A DNA stretch of 64,000 bases from Prevotella sp. 10(H) (GCF_000711235.1 NZ_JOMI01000009.1:62001-126000); one strand, 5' to 3'; counted from the first letter of the stretch, positions 36,253-45,163 are shown. The notes: generated from the sequence alone by a model not told the origin. Made by a program: numbers and translations.

Positions 36253-37248
36253 TCAACAGACTATCAAGTCTTTATCCTCCACCAAATTCTCTATATACCC
36301 ATATTGCTTTTCAAAAAAATCAATCTGTAATTCTTCATTCGATCCCGATATCAGTGCACTTTGTCTTTTATGTGCCTGTAAGTAGTTATGATGTAGTTCA
36401 CACATCTGTTGGTCATAACATATCATGGGATGTAGATTATCCTGATAGAAGAAAGAGTAAGACTGCTTATCGTTTTGGATATAAGATGTGTTCGAATATA
36501 TATTCCTCATGCCGAGATAATACTGGTATTGCCTGCCATCGTACACATCTTCAATGGCTCCTTTTTCAAGGTCAGTCAAAAGATGCTTTATGTCGTTGGC
36601 GATCGATTTCAACTCTTGGTTATCCAAAAGGCCCCGTCTGTAATAATACTGTATTTCATTTATGGTATTGAAAAAAATATTCCGGTCGACTATACATATT
36701 GTAGTGCGATTATGAGTATTGACTATTACATCTACAATTTCTTTTTTAATATCTAGTATTGAATCAGGTATCTTTATATCCTTCATTTTCAATTTTAAAG
36801 AAGGTATGTGATACTGCTGAAAGTATTTATAATAGAAGAACTTAAACAGATTATCGGAAAAAAGGGTATAAACAAACCATAAGTTATTGGTCGTTTCAAA
36901 ATTAATAACCTTCTTCATTTTTTGATTTATGCTCAAATGTGTATAATATCTGTGCAAAGCTTTAAAAATAATATCCGACACCTCGTCGTAAAAATAATTA
37001 CCAAATTCAATAATATATTTTCTCCTCGAATCCAATTCAATTTCTTCATCCAAAGAGAAATCCATCTCCCGTGCTAACAAAATAATTTCCTCATAAGTAA
37101 AAGGAATGAGTCCTTTCATTCTGCGATAGGCTGAAACCCTGCTTATACCAAGTATTTCCATAATATACTTTGTAGCGGTTGCATTCTCGGGAGTATTTTT
37201 TATGATCTTATCAATAATATCATTCCTTATTTTTTCTCTTTTGTTCAT
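36253..37248 (-). CDS. Cro/C1-like HTH putative regulator
   Basis: A 331-residue cytoplasmic protein. Residues 22-70 (TATKYIMEILGISRVSAYRRMKG ... ITYEEIILLAREM-like) form a helix-turn-helix with a second half typical of Cro/C1 or lambda-repressor folds. The remaining 260 residues are rich in Tyr, Ile and charged residues, with no motif I recognise. Similar HTH-plus-unknown proteins are common in Bacteroidales. It is divergent from the first of three secreted paralogues, so it may regulate them. Candidate -7 elements on the minus strand are CAAATATA (37325-37332) and CAAAATTA (37368-37375), read on plus. Confidence 0.65.
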   Translation of the reverse strand: MNKREKIRNDIIDKIIKNTPENATATKYIMEILGISRVSAYRRMKGLIPFTYEEIILLAREMDFSLDEEIELDSRRKYIIEFGNYFYDEVSDIIFKALHRYYTHLSINQKMKKVINFETTNNLWFVYTLFSDNLFKFFYYKYFQQYHIPSLKLKMKDIKIPDSILDIKKEIVDVIVNTHNRTTICIVDRNIFFNTINEIQYYYRRGLLDNQELKSIANDIKHLLTDLEKGAIEDVYDGRQYQYYLGMRNIYSNTSYIQNDKQSYSFFYQDNLHPMICYDQQMCELHHNYLQAHKRQSALISGSNEELQIDFFEKQYGYIENLVEDKDLIVC

Positions 37249-37599
37249 CTTGATAACTTTTAATGGGTATTAATACAAAATTTAGCAATGAGACAATTTG
37301 ATATCAAAAGGCTAGGAGTCTTTTCAAATATAAATTATTATTTCCGGGCATAACTGATGGATATAGACAAAATTACGTATTCTCAGCCTAAAATAAGATT
37401 ACTTTCTTCTTAAATAAAAGAATAAAAATCATGAAAAAAATCTTATTATCAGTGATAAGAAACTATTCCTGAATTTCCATAATAACAAGTGTTTCACATA
37501 TGAACAATTTTTCTCGAATAATGCCTGAGGAATATACATAAAATTAAAAATTTTAGCTTGAAATCAAATTCCTTTGTTTATAGATTAAAGAATAAAAAC
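37249..37599. other. Regulatory gap between HTH gene and paralogue cluster
   Basis: Contains divergent promoter candidates and a 13-codon open frame (37431-37472) that looks like the decayed start of another paralogue. No other gene is visible. Confidence 0.5.
37431..37472 (+). pseudogene. Decayed paralogue start or leader peptide (13 codons)
   Basis: ATG opens MKKILLSVIRNYS then TGA. The 20 nt before it (taaaagaataaaaatc) closely match the leaders of the three intact paralogues downstream (aaagaataaaaac at 37600; gaaagaataaccaac at 38536; gaaaggataagatc at 39471). Most likely the 5' stub of a lost family member; a regulatory leader peptide is the alternative. Confidence 0.4.
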
Positions 37600-38448
37600 A
37601 TGAACACAAAATACTTACTACCGCTTTTCGGAATATTATATATTCTTCTCCCTATTAAATCACAGGTCACTATGGGTTCCGGAATTTCGCCGCGAAAAGG
37701 CACTTTACTGGAATTGAAAGAGAATGATGCAGACGGTGAAAATTCTACGAAAGGGTTTAGCCTTCCGCGGGTCAAATTGGAATTACCAACCAAGCTTACT
37801 GTCGATGATGATTCGAAAAAAGGTCAATATAAGGGACTGACAGTACAAAATACCCTTACCGGAAACGGGCTTACCGAAGGTATTTATTGTTGGGACGGAG
37901 AGAAATGGACACTGGTAGTTTCCGTAAAAGAACAGGGAGAAGACGGGCAGATGCTTACTTCGAAAGGTGCAGGCAATGCTCCCGAATGGAAAAGCCAACA
38001 GGAATTGAACATACCTACCGTTGATTTTATTGCCAATACAATAACAACCGGTTCTACATATGTACCTAAAGGTTTTAGGACCGTAAAACTTGATTCTATC
38101 TACATGAAAGATTTCGAGTACAATAAAGCTGATGTAAATTTCACTCCGAAAAAATCCGCTTATTATCAGGTATATATATACAACACATTGGACGTTAACA
38201 AAACGGGAGGACCCGTCGATAATGGCAGCACAGCCACAAGCACATTAGCCAAAAGACTTCCTGATGGCAGTTATCAAAGTATTTTATCTTTGAACGCCTA
38301 TTATTATAAGGGATCCAGTTATGTATGTCATCCGGTTGCGGGATTAATTTATTTTGAACAAGGCCAGAAGTACGCTATAAGAACAAGTTATACACTAGAG
38401 TATCGAGTTACCGCCGGACGAATTGCCTTTGTCTATTTGCGCGATTAG
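37600..38448 (+). CDS. Secreted paralogue A: shared N-module plus C1q/TNF-like C-domain
   Basis: A 282-residue exported protein. After the signal peptide (cleavage ...PIKSQ) comes the family module, residues about 22-115: QVTMGSG..P..G.LLELKEND, NSTKGFSLPRVKL, QYKGLTVQNT, GIYCWDGEKW. The C-terminal part, from VDFIANT, has the spacing of C1q/TNF-like jelly rolls (YYQVYIYNTLDV ... SGLIYFEQGQKYAIRT ... IAFVYL). The function is unknown; secreted or surface location is inferred. ATG 37600 is chosen because the signal peptide starts there. First of three tandem copies. Confidence 0.75.
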   Translation: MNTKYLLPLFGILYILLPIKSQVTMGSGISPRKGTLLELKENDADGENSTKGFSLPRVKLELPTKLTVDDDSKKGQYKGLTVQNTLTGNGLTEGIYCWDGEKWTLVVSVKEQGEDGQMLTSKGAGNAPEWKSQQELNIPTVDFIANTITTGSTYVPKGFRTVKLDSIYMKDFEYNKADVNFTPKKSAYYQVYIYNTLDVNKTGGPVDNGSTATSTLAKRLPDGSYQSILSLNAYYYKGSSYVCHPVAGLIYFEQGQKYAIRTSYTLEYRVTAGRIAFVYLRD

Positions 38449-38535
38449 CTATATCTGCATGCGGTGGTGATAGGCAAGGATTTATTTTAATAGGGAACAA
38501 TCCAATTTATTTGACATAATGAAAGAATAACCAAC

Positions 38536-39390
38536 ATGAAAACAAAAACTATACTATTTCTCCTCGGAACATTCTATATACTGTTGCCGGTACAATCGCA
38601 GGTTACTATCGGCTCGCTTTCTGAACCTCGAAAAGGCTCATTGCTGGAATTGAAAGAAAATGAGAGTGCCGATGAAAATTCGACGAAAGGATTCAGCCTT
38701 CCGCGTGTCGAATTGAAATCCCGAAAAAAGCTGGCTGTCGACGATGATTCGAAGAAAGATCAATACAAAGGATTGACAATACAAAATACAAATCGTTCTG
38801 ATTCGGACAGCCTTGCCGAAGGTGTTCACTCTTGGGATGGAGAAAACTGGAGATATCTTGTTGCCGCAAAAGGACAGGGTACGGACGGGCAGATACTAAC
38901 ATCAAATGGTACCGACTCTGTTGCCGAATGGAAAAACCAGTTGGAATTGCATATACCAACCGTCGATTTTGTTGCTACCGGAGATTTAATACCTACTATT
39001 AATGTTAAGGATTCTAAAGTCAATCTATTATATACGATTCTCCACAATAATAATTTTTCGTACAATAACGGAGCAATTACGCCCGGCAAACCCGGTTATT
39101 ATCAAATAAATTTATACAATAAAATGGATGCTACCAAAGCAACAACTAATGAGACAAACAATGAAGGCACAGCAATTATCACACTTTGCCTTAGAGAGGG
39201 CGCCAATTATACTGAACTATTATCTTTCTCAGCCTATTATCCCAATGGAACTGATACGCTGATCCATCAGCCGCTTTCGGGATTAATATATCTTACAGCC
39301 GGTAAGGATTACGTTATCAGGACAACTTATAATAAAAAATTTAAAGTCGATGGAGGAGGAATTTCCTTTACTTATCTGGGCGGTAGTTAA
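38536..39390 (+). CDS. Secreted paralogue B
   Basis: A 284-residue exported protein, parallel to paralogue A throughout: signal peptide ending ...PVQSQ, VTIGSLSEPRKGSLLELKEN, NSTKGFSLPRVEL, DDDSKKDQYKGLTIQNT, GVHSWDGENW, then a C-terminal half with GYYQINLYNKMD, LSFSAYY and SGLIYLTAGKDYVIRTTY. It lies 87 nt after paralogue A with no terminator between. The N-module is more conserved than the C-domain, suggesting that the N-module does a common job while the C-domain diversifies. Confidence 0.75.
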   Translation: MKTKTILFLLGTFYILLPVQSQVTIGSLSEPRKGSLLELKENESADENSTKGFSLPRVELKSRKKLAVDDDSKKDQYKGLTIQNTNRSDSDSLAEGVHSWDGENWRYLVAAKGQGTDGQILTSNGTDSVAEWKNQLELHIPTVDFVATGDLIPTINVKDSKVNLLYTILHNNNFSYNNGAITPGKPGYYQINLYNKMDATKATTNETNNEGTAIITLCLREGANYTELLSFSAYYPNGTDTLIHQPLSGLIYLTAGKDYVIRTTYNKKFKVDGGGISFTYLGGS

Positions 39391-39470
39391 CCATACGAAG
39401 TTTATGACCAAAAACAGGCTTTCTGAGCTAAAGGTCTAATTTATTTATCATAAAACGAAAGGATAAGATC

Positions 39471-40337
39471 ATGAAAATAAAAATTATATTGCTTTTTCTC
39501 GGAACATTACACATACTCTTACCGATACAATCGCAGGTTACTATTGGTTCCGATTTTGAACCTCGGGATGGTTCTTTACTGGAACTAAAACAGGATAATG
39601 AAACCGGAAAAAATGCAACGAAAGGATTTAGCCTTCCACGGGTGCATATAGATTCTCCAAACACACTTACCGTCGATGACGATTCGAAAGGAGACCAATA
39701 TAAAGGATTGACAGTACAGAATACCAATCCTTCAGGCGGGCTTACCGAAGGCATATATAGCTGGGACGGAAAGATGTGGAAACTGATTGTTGCCACAGAT
39801 GACCCCGGCACGCAGGCACAGGTGCTTATTTCGAAAGGCGAGGGCAAAGCACCACAATGGCAGGACCTGGCGAAAGTGAATGTACCTTCTGTCACTTTAT
39901 TTGCTAAGCAAACAAAACCCTCCGTGCTTTTACCGATGAAAAAGAACTATGTCATATATTATGATGAACCGGAGCTCATGATCGGTTTTAAGTACAATAA
40001 AGATAAAGGAGAATTCACAGTAGAAAAAGATGGTTATTATGTAGCAAACATTTACAGCAAGGTGGATGTAGAATTCCCTAATAATGAGCAGAATAAAACG
40101 GATGGCACATTATTAACTTATTTAGGTATAGTAAATGGCAATGATGTAATGCAATATACAAGGGAGTTCGTTATAAATGTTTGGTATGGATTTACTACTA
40201 AACTTATACACCAGTCATTATCAGGATTAGTATATCTTAAAAAAAACCAAAAGTTTGTTATTATGTCCGGTTATACCAGAGATTCTAAAGTTTTAGAGGG
40301 ATACTTTTCACTGACGTATTTGTTTACATCGGAATAA
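39471..40337 (+). CDS. Secreted paralogue C
   Basis: A 288-residue exported protein, third tandem copy: signal peptide ending ...PIQSQ, VTIGSDFEPRDGSLLELKQD, NATKGFSLPRVHI, DDQYKGLTVQNT-like segment, GIYSWDGKMW, then a C-domain with FTVEKDGYYVANIYSKVDVEF and SGLVYLKKNQKFVIMSGY. It has diverged most in the C-domain. The stop is 13 nt from the stop of the convergent fourth family member, with no obvious terminator. Confidence 0.75.
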   Translation: MKIKIILLFLGTLHILLPIQSQVTIGSDFEPRDGSLLELKQDNETGKNATKGFSLPRVHIDSPNTLTVDDDSKGDQYKGLTVQNTNPSGGLTEGIYSWDGKMWKLIVATDDPGTQAQVLISKGEGKAPQWQDLAKVNVPSVTLFAKQTKPSVLLPMKKNYVIYYDEPELMIGFKYNKDKGEFTVEKDGYYVANIYSKVDVEFPNNEQNKTDGTLLTYLGIVNGNDVMQYTREFVINVWYGFTTKLIHQSLSGLVYLKKNQKFVIMSGYTRDSKVLEGYFSLTYLFTSE

Positions 40338-40350
40338 TTTAATACTGGTA

Positions 40351-41025
40351 TCAATCCCTGACACAACGGACAACAAGGGTATTTTTTAGCGCTCTATCGG
40401 AAAAAGGTGGCGTGCTGTTGAAATGATTATTATTGGCACTGAACTTATCATTAGTTATACCTTTTTTCTTATCGGGCTCGATTTGCCCGTATTCATCGGC
40501 AGTCATCAGATGATATGTGTAGTATCCCCCCGATCCGCCGGGGTTAGTCACATCAGGCTGCTTGCAACGTGAAGCAGCCTGCTCCGGAGCAGTTATAAAC
40601 TGCAGACAATAGATATGATACTCTTTACCGTCTTTGCCTATAACAGTATATTCGCAATCGCCGCAATCGCCCCACGAACGTATCCATTTTTGCCCGTTCC
40701 ATACATAAGGGCCTTCGCAAAGGTCGGTTCCATTATCTTTAAGATTATATACTACCATGCCTACATGTATTTTTTCTTCTCCGATCAGGTTATTTGTATT
40801 ATCCTTTATGGTAACAAGGTTGGTGGTGGTGAGGTTCACTCTGGGCAGCAATATCCCTTGAGTCGAATTTGCATTGTTCATATTATTTGAGTCACTTTCT
40901 TTCAGGTCGAGTAAGGCTCCCCTGTTAGGTTCGCTTTCATCGCCTATCGTTACCTGAGCCGTTGTTATACATACAGGCAAAAGCAGAAAAAAGATAGATA
41001 TAAGGATGATTGGTATTGTCTTCAT
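40351..41025 (-). CDS. Secreted paralogue D with a different C-terminal domain
   Basis: A 224-residue exported protein carrying the same N-module (QVTIGDESEPNRGALLDLKES, NSTQGILLPRVNL, GMVVYNL, GPYVWNGQKW) on a different C-terminal half: six cysteines (CGDC, YCLQF, RCKQ, RCVRD), a YYTYHLMTADEYGQI stretch and a terminal VVRCVRD. An ending of this type occurs in other Bacteroidota surface proteins of the FISUMP/SUMF1-like kind; the link is tentative. ATG 41025 is chosen because the signal peptide starts there; 41082 is possible. Lies downstream of paralogue E on the same strand. Confidence 0.7.
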   Translation of the reverse strand: MKTIPIILISIFFLLLPVCITTAQVTIGDESEPNRGALLDLKESDSNNMNNANSTQGILLPRVNLTTTNLVTIKDNTNNLIGEEKIHVGMVVYNLKDNGTDLCEGPYVWNGQKWIRSWGDCGDCEYTVIGKDGKEYHIYCLQFITAPEQAASRCKQPDVTNPGGSGGYYTYHLMTADEYGQIEPDKKKGITNDKFSANNNHFNSTPPFSDRALKNTLVVRCVRD

Positions 41026-41102
41026 TTCAAATTTATGTTTTGTCTTTATATAATCTTTGGCAGATGTAAAGTTTTGTGTCAAGGCAATTTGTTTTTAAGA
41101 TT

Positions 41103-41486
41103 CTATTGAGAGATTTCTTTCCGCTTTAGATTACACGGAGTATAAACCCATTTACCACCATCCCAGATATATACGCCTTTTCCTCTGTTATTATCGAAAG
41201 ATGGTTCTACATTATAGACTATAAGTCCTTTGTATATCTTCGGATCGGAAGGAACCGTCTTTATACATGGAACCAAAGAGTTTATGTCTTCCAGTTCTAC
41301 TCGAGGGAAAAGCAATCCTTTTGTAGAGTTCTCTTCCTCATTGTCGTTTTCTTTCAGGTCTAAAAGTGCCCCACCGTTAGGGCGAATATTCGAGCCTATT
41401 GTCACCTGTGCATTGCCATATCCGGCAAGAGCCAGCACGACTAAAATGATTAATAATTTAAGCGATGTATGTTTGTAAGCTTTCAT
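41103..41486 (-). CDS. Secreted paralogue E: N-module only
   Basis: A 127-residue exported protein that consists of a signal peptide (...GYGNAQ), the full N-module (VTIGSNIRPNGGALLDLKEND, NSTKGLLFPRVEL, YKGLIVYNV, GVYIWDGGKW) and only 17 further residues. It is either a minimal member or one that lost its C-domain. It is not a frameshifted part of paralogue D, which has its own signal peptide 78 nt downstream. Confidence 0.7.
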   Translation of the reverse strand: MKAYKHTSLKLLIILVVLALAGYGNAQVTIGSNIRPNGGALLDLKENDNEEENSTKGLLFPRVELEDINSLVPCIKTVPSDPKIYKGLIVYNVEPSFDNNRGKGVYIWDGGKWVYTPCNLKRKEISQ

Positions 41487-41769
41487 AATATGTAATTTTA
41501 GAATGAGATTTTTTCGTATCCAATCTAAAGCCGCAGGGAATATCCATTAACGATATATATTTCCTATTTTCCCAAACAGGATAATAAAAGTGAAGACAAA
41601 TAAGACAAATCTGGTATTCCCTGTAGGTATAACCTAATCTTAACGGCTTTGAATATTTTTGATATTTAAAAATCATATGCCTGTTTTGTTCGTTTAAAAG
41701 TTATGAAACAAAGGAATGTGTAATTGTCTTGTCTTTGTATTAAGGTTGGAAAGCTGCTTGGAAAACTAT

Positions 41770-41949
41770 TTACATCCTTTTCGTAAAGCCTGGAATACGT
41801 GTATTCAGCGAAAGGACGTCTGCTCCAGTAAATGTTTGTGTATAAAAGCCGGAAGTCATACTAAATCGATAAAAATACTTTTCAGTTTGTTTGTTCCTAA
41901 CTTTCATTAAAGAAAATGCCGATGCTTGATATTTTACTTTAATCTTCAT
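41770..41949 (-). CDS. Small hypothetical ORF (59 aa)
   Basis: Encodes a basic 59-residue peptide starting MKIKVKYQASAFSLMKV and ending RIPGFTKRM. It has no signal peptide or membrane segment and no family I recognise. The support is positional: its ATG is the first after the predicted start of a full TTG-N20-TATCTTTG promoter (about 110 nt upstream). It may equally be a non-coding transcript. Confidence 0.35.
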   Translation of the reverse strand: MKIKVKYQASAFSLMKVRNKQTEKYFYRFSMTSGFYTQTFTGADVLSLNTRIPGFTKRM

Positions 41950-42064
41950 GATATATATTGTTTTGTTTATCGCGAAATGTTGATCTCTTTTCAAGTCAAG
42001 ATTACTATCAGATTTAATTATCCAAAACGAATATGGATACGATGTATCAGGTATTAACCCGGCA

Positions 42065-42095
42065 CAAAGATATTTGCTATTAATTCCGCTGCCAA
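42065..42095 (-). promoter_or_regulatory. Canonical Bacteroidota promoter on the minus strand
   Basis: On the minus strand TTG (42095-42093) and TATCTTTG (42072-42065) are separated by exactly 20 nt. Predicted transcript starts near 42058 and runs toward the 59-aa ORF and paralogue E. Confidence 0.6.
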
Positions 42096-42312
42096 TATAC
42101 ACGCCTCTACAAGTTTCGATTTGTCTATATTATTTTAACATCACACGTAATAGACTGATAATCTATAAATTAAAATTTGTATAGGTCATAATAAATGTTA
42201 AATTAACTAAAGGTAAATTTATGTTGATATATATTTGTAGTGGTTAACAGAACACAAAGAATGAAGCAAATTGCATTATTATCACTTATACATTTTTAAT
42301 CTCTCCATCTAC

Positions 42313-42383
42313 ACTAATAATACGAATTAAGCTATACTGAAAGGTAATAAGTCATTATCTCTTCAGTATTTCGTATTATTAGT
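42313..42383. repeat. Long three-segment hairpin
   Basis: Outer arms ACTAATAATACGAA (42313-42326) and TTCGTATTATTAGT (42370-42383) are a perfect 14-bp inverted repeat. Inside, ATACTGAA (42334-42341) pairs with TTCAGTAT (42362-42369), and 7 more pairs (with one G-U) close a 5-nt loop. A 7-nt bulge and a 1-nt bulge interrupt the 29-bp stem. No T-run follows, so it is not a classical terminator. Confidence 0.75.
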
Positions 42384-42458
42384 ACAAAGAGATTTTCTTG
42401 TATTCAAAGGGTGAATAATGTGGCAAATTTTATTATATCACATATACAACATTGATTA

Positions 42459-44426
42459 ATGAAACAATTACTATTTTTCGCATTGATCTCTCTACACATC
42501 AATTTTCTTGCCCAGGAAAATACAGGCAATCTTATACTTAACTCGAAAGGATTGACAGCAGATTCTCTTATTGCAGTGACATCCAGCCCAAACGTGCCCC
42601 TTACGGATAAATACCAAATCTTGAAAGAGGCTACAAAACTAAATGCATGCGTCGGTTTAGAACCATATTTTGCAAATGTACTGAACGAAGCAAGGCAGCA
42701 GGGAAACGATTCCATACAGATATATCTATGCAACCTGTTGCTTGTTATTAATGTGATCGATCAGAATTTCTACAAAGCAGGACAATATGTGGAGACTGTC
42801 TTATCATTTGAAAATAGAGTCACCGACAACAGACTCCTTTTTGCTATATATGATTGTGCAGCAAAATATTATGCCCAAATCGATGATGATAAAAAAATGC
42901 ATTATTATTACTATAAGGCCATAGAATATGGAGAAAAAATAGAGGGACTGGAAGAAAAGATAATTATGATCTCCTATAATCTGTTCTCTTCGTATGAAGA
43001 AAGAAATGAAACAAAGACAATGTACAATATTATAGAAAGGTTGGAGAAAGGACAAAAAGATAAAACACCTTTCGGTTCTTTTTTTATAAATAGTATGAAA
43101 GGATACTACTATTCTAATAAGTATGAAAATATATTGACAGATAAAAATTATTCTGATGAACTTCTTTTAGACTCCATCGCTATGTTCAGCTATAAGGCGA
43201 TGAATATATTCGATACTTTTCCTAACAAGGAATTTTACCCCCATCTGAACCAATTAATGGGAGGAAATTACAGAAATCTGGCCGAAGCAGAATCTAGCAG
43301 AAAGAATCCCAAATGGAAAAAAGTACTGGAATGGATCGACAAATCTGAAGACTTAGCCTTTCTGGGCACCGTGAATGATATAAAAAACCTTCTGATGAAA
43401 GTAAATGCATACAATAATCTGCATGACTACACAAGGGCAATTACAGAAAGCAATAAAGCCTTTGAAATATTGGATGAGATGAGAAAAGACTCTACTCAGC
43501 TGATTAAATATAATATTTACGCAAATCATTTTTACGATCAATTATCATATTCTTTCGAATTAAAAGGAGATATAAATAAAGCCTTGGAATACAGGAAAAC
43601 ACAATTGGAATACTTAAACAAAATGATGCTGGATAAAGTCTACGAATCATTGAAAGATATGGAAGTCAGGTATGATTTAAAAACCAAACAGCAGGAAATA
43701 AAATTCTTAAACGAATATAATTTATATCAGAAAAAGATGAAATCCCTCTATGCAGGAATCAGTATACTACTGATAATAATTGTGATTGTGGTTGTAAGGT
43801 TATATCTTATGAAAAGAAATGCAACCATCAAAAATATGGAAATGATACAAATGGAAAAACATGAAGTGGAATTGCAGGTAAAACTAAAAGAAGAACAGGC
43901 AAAACGCATACAACTAGAGAAATACGAAGCATTGCTCGAAGTTCATTTCAAAGATCTTGCAATAGAAGGGAAAGAGGCCGAGCTGGAAGAACTTAAGAAT
44001 AATAAAAAAATACTTGACAAACAGCTGAAAACGTATAGCGAAAAATTAAGGCAATATGAAGAACGTATCGGTGAGAAATATGAAAAAAATAAAAAGAATA
44101 CAGACCTGCTCATCGAGGAATTAAAATCCCTGTTGGAAAGGAAAGGCGGAGAGAATAAAGATATATATTTGGATAAATTAAATACACTGAATGAAAACTT
44201 TATCACGCAACTGGAAGAAATTACATTCAATAATATTTCTCCTATATACATAAAGTATTGCATGTGCATTGCCATTAATATGACTAATAGCGAGATTGCC
44301 GAATGCTTCTCCGTTGAACTTAATACTGTTCATATGGTAAGATATCGCATAAAAAAGAAATTGAAATTGAGCAATAACGACGATCTGGACATATACCTTT
44401 CCAACCTGATGAATAAAAATATGTAA
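42459..44426 (+). CDS. Membrane-anchored TPR/coiled-coil regulator with LuxR-like HTH
   Basis: A 655-residue protein built as: signal peptide or N-terminal TM (MKQLLFFALISLHINFLAQ), a periplasmic helical TPR-like region (to about residue 410), one TM helix (about 425-450, AGISILLIIIVIVVVRLYL), a cytoplasmic coiled coil rich in Glu/Lys (about 455-580), and a C-terminal HTH (about 590-650, ISPIYIKYCMCIAINMTNSEIAECFSV ... MVRYRIKKKL) of the LuxR/GerE type. Such proteins are common in Bacteroidota and are thought to pass an envelope signal directly to DNA. It flanks the secreted paralogue cluster. A possible 215-nt leader contains the hairpin at 42313-42383. Confidence 0.75.
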   Translation: MKQLLFFALISLHINFLAQENTGNLILNSKGLTADSLIAVTSSPNVPLTDKYQILKEATKLNACVGLEPYFANVLNEARQQGNDSIQIYLCNLLLVINVIDQNFYKAGQYVETVLSFENRVTDNRLLFAIYDCAAKYYAQIDDDKKMHYYYYKAIEYGEKIEGLEEKIIMISYNLFSSYEERNETKTMYNIIERLEKGQKDKTPFGSFFINSMKGYYYSNKYENILTDKNYSDELLLDSIAMFSYKAMNIFDTFPNKEFYPHLNQLMGGNYRNLAEAESSRKNPKWKKVLEWIDKSEDLAFLGTVNDIKNLLMKVNAYNNLHDYTRAITESNKAFEILDEMRKDSTQLIKYNIYANHFYDQLSYSFELKGDINKALEYRKTQLEYLNKMMLDKVYESLKDMEVRYDLKTKQQEIKFLNEYNLYQKKMKSLYAGISILLIIIVIVVVRLYLMKRNATIKNMEMIQMEKHEVELQVKLKEEQAKRIQLEKYEALLEVHFKDLAIEGKEAELEELKNNKKILDKQLKTYSEKLRQYEERIGEKYEKNKKNTDLLIEELKSLLERKGGENKDIYLDKLNTLNENFITQLEEITFNNISPIYIKYCMCIAINMTNSEIAECFSVELNTVHMVRYRIKKKLKLSNNDDLDIYLSNLMNKNM

Positions 44427-44500
44427 GATAGAGTACACGAATATGTAAAAAACAGGCAGAAATTATGAATTTTGTAAAAAAATCTTTCTAACTTTATTCG

Positions 44501-44995
44501 ATGATTAGGGATTTTGCCGCCATTGATTTTGAAACAGCCAACGAGCAATTATCCAGTGTTTGTAGTGTTGGTATTGTAATAGTCCGGAATGGGATTATTA
44601 CAGAACGTTTCTATAGCCTCATTCAACCCGAGCCGGATTACTACAATTATTCAAACAGTCAGGTTCACGGGCTAAGTTATGAAGACACTGCCAATGCAGA
44701 AATATTTCCCAAAGTATGGCAACAAATAGAACCGCTAATTGAAGGATTACCCCTTGTAGCACATAATAAAGGATTTGACGAGTCATCCCTGAAAGCTGTA
44801 TTCAGAACTTATCAGATGGATTATCCCGACTACCAATTCTATTGCACACTAGCCGAAGCCAGACGGCAACTGCGCCATTTACCCAATCATAAACTGAACA
44901 CCGTAGCCGAAGATTGCGGACATATACTCACAAACCACCACAATGCACTTGCCGATGCAGAAGCCTGTGCTGAGATAGCTATACAATTGCTATAA
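44501..44995 (+). CDS. DnaQ-like 3'-5' exonuclease
   Basis: A 164-residue cytoplasmic DEDDh exonuclease. The first motif is AAIDFETAN (Asp9, Glu11); AHNKGFDESS gives the second Asp; HNALADAEACAE holds the His and last Asp of ExoIII-epsilon. It is similar to the free-standing polymerase-epsilon-like nucleases found in many Bacteroidota and may act in repair or RNA trimming. The neighbour uvrA lies 168 nt downstream with its own -7 element, so co-regulation is not implied. Confidence 0.85.
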   Translation: MIRDFAAIDFETANEQLSSVCSVGIVIVRNGIITERFYSLIQPEPDYYNYSNSQVHGLSYEDTANAEIFPKVWQQIEPLIEGLPLVAHNKGFDESSLKAVFRTYQMDYPDYQFYCTLAEARRQLRHLPNHKLNTVAEDCGHILTNHHNALADAEACAEIAIQLL

Positions 44996-45163
44996 TCATC
45001 TATATCACAATTCAATAAAGGCCTCCTAAGAGTTGTATATTCTTCATAAAGTCAAAATATAATTTTTTAATATATCTTTTCATCTATTATAAACATAAGC
45101 TATTATAATAGAGTATAGATACTTGTTTTTTTAGTACCTTTGTATCCATTTTTTGGAGAGATC

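Larger units (their letters stand above)
41487..42458. other. Long intergenic region with promoter, small ORF and hairpin
   Basis: This 972-nt region separates paralogue E from the divergent TPR/HTH regulator. It contains a canonical minus-strand promoter (42065-42095), an unrecognised 59-codon ORF in its path (41770-41949), a TATATTTG -7 element on plus (42230-42237) and a long hairpin (42313-42383). Nothing recognised in 41487-41769. Confidence 0.6.

Noticed and set aside
40351-41486. Paralogues D and E as one gene split by a frameshift
   Set aside because: Each has its own signal peptide and complete N-module; joining them would put a second signal peptide inside the protein.
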